A stretch of DNA of 10,597 nt, from assembly GCA_009602725.1 (NCBI GenBank), contig WELB01000274.1, positions 93,573-104,169 on the forward strand, written 5' to 3'. The first letter of the stretch is position 1, and each line of letters starts with the position of its first letter. The position numbers were made by a program, and so were the translations under genes. Positions 9,801 through 10,597 of the stretch are shown here, in pieces. Source of the DNA: Spirogloea muscicola (taxonomy: Eukaryota > Streptophyta > Zygnematophyceae > Spirogloeales > Spirogloeaceae). The notes below the pieces were generated by a model. It worked only from the letters and a program-made list of their open reading frames with translations. It did not search any database and was not told the DNA's origin.

Positions 9801-10456
9801 ACGAAATGGTTCACCCATGAGCCCCAGACTATCGATCACCAATGAGTCAGAGGAGTGGTGTGCTTGTGGGACGGGGTGATTGATCGCACTATTGTGACAC
9901 CGCCGTCAAGGACATCAATGGAGCGATAGCTAGGACCAATAGAACCTGGGGCCCTCTGAGCGACCCACAAATCTCGGAGCTTGCGAGGACTCTGACAGGC
10001 CTCGAGTCCGTGGGAGCGCACTCACAGCGTGTTGACTCGGCCGGTGGTGACGTTGCAGCCGATGCCGTACCAAGCGCAGTTGCCTCCGGTGGCGTTGCAG
10101 CCGGCGCAGGGGTCGACATCGACCCAACTGGAAAGGATGGCGGGGTCGCCCACTGCGGCCTTGAAGGCCTGCAGCGGCGCCACTGAAGTGTGCCACTGCT
10201 GATGCTCTTAGAAGAGCGGCTTGCAAAGCCACTGGGAGCACCACTGACGAGTGCGGCTGCTGGACGCTAGAAGCCACTGGGAGAGGCCCGTGGCGGGGCT
10301 CCTCGAGGTGAAGCGGCTGGAGATGGGGCTTGTTGGGCGCTCACGGTCGGGGTGCGCCTCAAGAAGGCGGCGGCCCGTCGGAGAGCTGTCCGCGGCGACG
10401 GCGGCGGCGGCGAGCAGCGCGACGGCGGCGGCGAGCGCCAGCAGCGGCGGCGCCAT
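4780..10456 (-). CDS. Secreted LRR protein with C-terminal array of cysteine-rich modules (16 exons)
   Basis: The exons, in coding order, are 10345-10456, 10026-10182, 9720-9791, 9505-9576, 9303-9374, 8940-9011, 8710-8781, 8152-8223, 7424-7644, 6700-6808, 6413-6511, 6032-6139, 5790-5885, 5481-5594, 5168-5257 and 4780-4990. They total 1749 nt, giving 582 residues and a TAA. Every junction is GT-AG and stays in frame; introns are phase 2 except the first and ninth (phase 1). The ATG at 10456 has a CCGCCATGG context. Domains: signal peptide (1-22), LRR N-cap (about 38-89), LRRs (90 to about 270), C-cap (to about 310), and Cys modules (308-582). There is no transmembrane helix, kinase or GPI-type tail. 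About fifteen N-glycosylation sequons fit an extracellular protein. Plant-type LRRs bind peptides or glycans, so recognition or wall association is inferred. Exon structure rests on eye reading of frames and splice sites only. Confidence 0.87.
6931..7007 (+). repeat. Degenerate telomere-like heptamer array (GTTTAGG rhythm)
   Basis: Eleven consecutive 7-base units can be read without a break: GTTTAGT, GTTTGTT, GTTCAGG, TATTATG, GTTTAGT, GTTTAGC, ATTTACG, ACTTAGG, GCTTAGG, AGTTATA and GTCAAGG. The column consensus is GTTTAGG, a rotation of the plant/algal telomere unit TTTAGGG. It lies inside intron 9 of the LRR gene, directly before the purine tract. Decay suggests an old interstitial insertion. 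Confidence 0.65.
7010..7200 (+). repeat. Purine-rich GA/GGGA low-complexity tract
   Basis: The + strand is almost entirely purine, with many GAGAGA, GGGAGGGA and GGAAGG blocks. In the LRR gene's transcript it is a long pyrimidine tract in intron 9. The short ORFs across it are compositional artefacts. Confidence 0.8.
7207..7266 (+). repeat. Degenerate GAT/TATGAT microsatellite
   Basis: About sixty bases of GAT, TAT and GAC triplets. On the + strand they would spell Tyr/Asp repeats, but no exon signals support coding. It lies in intron 9 of the - strand gene. Confidence 0.65.
7424..7644 (-). other. Exon 9: last LRRs and C-terminal cap
   Basis: This 221-nt exon begins with DVSYNKLQGVLPSYL, continues with a degenerate repeat (WIDVTGNYFVGKAP), and then has a C-cap-like NCLDPPATF...AVC. 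Its donor is a strong GTAAGT at 7423. It ends in phase 1, unlike the neighbouring exons, and marks the seam between the LRR and Cys-module halves. Confidence 0.82.
7645..8151 (-). other. Intron 8 of the LRR gene
   Basis: A 507-bp intron, donor GTGAGC, acceptor GTGGCAG. The open + strand frame at 7654-7956 has no recognisable features and lies wholly inside the intron. I see no missed 72-nt LRR exon. Confidence 0.7.
8152..9791 (-). other. Exons 3-8: six LRRs, one per 72-nt phase-2 exon
   Basis: Six exons (9720-9791, 9505-9576, 9303-9374, 8940-9011, 8710-8781, 8152-8223) are each exactly 72 nt and each code for one 24-residue repeat. Cores are NANLNGTISPAIGNL, FGNRLTGTVPDTIGNL, DHNFLTGSIPDTF, CNNLTGSIPTNL, DYNGLSGVVPYDIL and AYNNFTELFPNY. 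The first four are canonical plant LRRs; the fifth and sixth drift, the sixth losing the usual Gly. Every junction falls within the Leu codon that opens the next repeat. Introns between them run 130-486 bp. Confidence 0.9.
8224..8709 (-). other. Intron 7 of the LRR gene
   Basis: A 486-bp intron, donor GTGAGA, acceptor CTTGCAG. The flanking exons join in frame without it, and no LRR-like segment could be read inside on the - strand. Confidence 0.7.
10026..10182 (-). other. Exon 2: LRR N-terminal cap (LRRNT_2-like)
   Basis: The protein runs from APLQAFKAAVGDP through ILSSWVDVDPC, GNCAWYGIGC and TTGRVNTL. This matches the plant LRR N-cap layout of LxxFKxxxxDP, then W, PC, CxWxGxxC and a V-x-x-L that leads into the first repeat. 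The paired cysteines should form the usual N-cap disulfides. The acceptor CTTCAG precedes 10182 and the donor GTGAGT follows 10026. Confidence 0.87.
10345..10456 (-). other. Exon 1: signal peptide
   Basis: The exon encodes a start Met, then an Ala/Leu-rich hydrophobic core (LLALAAAVALLAAAAV), and a probable cleavage after A-V-A-A before DSSP. A short polar linker RRLLEAHPD follows. The donor GTGAGC at 10344 interrupts a codon after its first base. The region is very GC-rich because alanine is encoded by repeated GCC/GCG codons. Confidence 0.85.
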
Positions 10457-10462
10457 GGCGGC

Positions 10463-10597
<135 letters not shown>

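Noticed and set aside
9468-9842. Long - strand ORF taken as one coding piece
   Set aside because: Only 9505-9576 in this frame is LRR. The rest reads through introns, and the neighbouring LRR exon (9720-9791) is in a different frame joined by splicing.

Overview
The window reads as intron-rich eukaryotic nuclear DNA, most likely from a green alga (possibly a trebouxiophyte-type chlorophyte; lineage inferred). Reasons: plant-style leucine-rich repeats (LRRs) with an LTGxIP core, a plant-type LRR N-terminal cap, dense short GT-AG introns of about 130-615 bp, middling GC, and a degenerate array with the TTTAGGG (plant/algal telomere) heptamer rhythm. There are no bacterial-style operons, and most long ORFs are noise. 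The two real genes appear only when exons are joined by reading frame and splice phase.

Layout. (1) 212-2423, + strand: the 3' part of a spliced gene for a cysteine-rich protein. Seven exons are visible, each carrying essentially one four-cysteine module; the 5' end lies left of the window. An AATAAA follows the stop closely, then a perfect 16-bp hairpin at 2494-2529. (2) 2450-4779: space between two convergent genes. It holds a decayed retroelement fragment on the - strand (about 3354-3840) and otherwise nothing I can support. (3) 4780-10456, - strand: a complete 16-exon gene for a predicted 582-residue secreted protein. It has a signal peptide, an LRR N-terminal cap, six LRRs each encoded by one 72-nt exon, a larger exon with the last LRRs and a C-cap, then seven exons of the same four-cysteine module. 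No membrane anchor or kinase follows. Its largest intron (6809-7423) contains the telomere-like heptamers, a purine tract and a GAT-rich microsatellite. (4) 10463-10597: G13 followed by A122 up to the end, probably a contig-end artefact, only 6 bases upstream of the LRR gene's start codon.

The main biological point is that both genes use the same module, C-x(8-12)-C-x(7-27)-C-x(3-5)-C. Each copy is usually in its own exon bounded by phase-2 introns, with the junction in the codon just after the fourth cysteine. LRR exons share that phase, so LRR and Cys exons are interchangeable in principle. The genes look like tail-to-tail relatives of an expanded family of secreted or cell-surface proteins. 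A role in recognition, adhesion or cell-wall structure is inference only. All exon calls are by eye, without transcripts.
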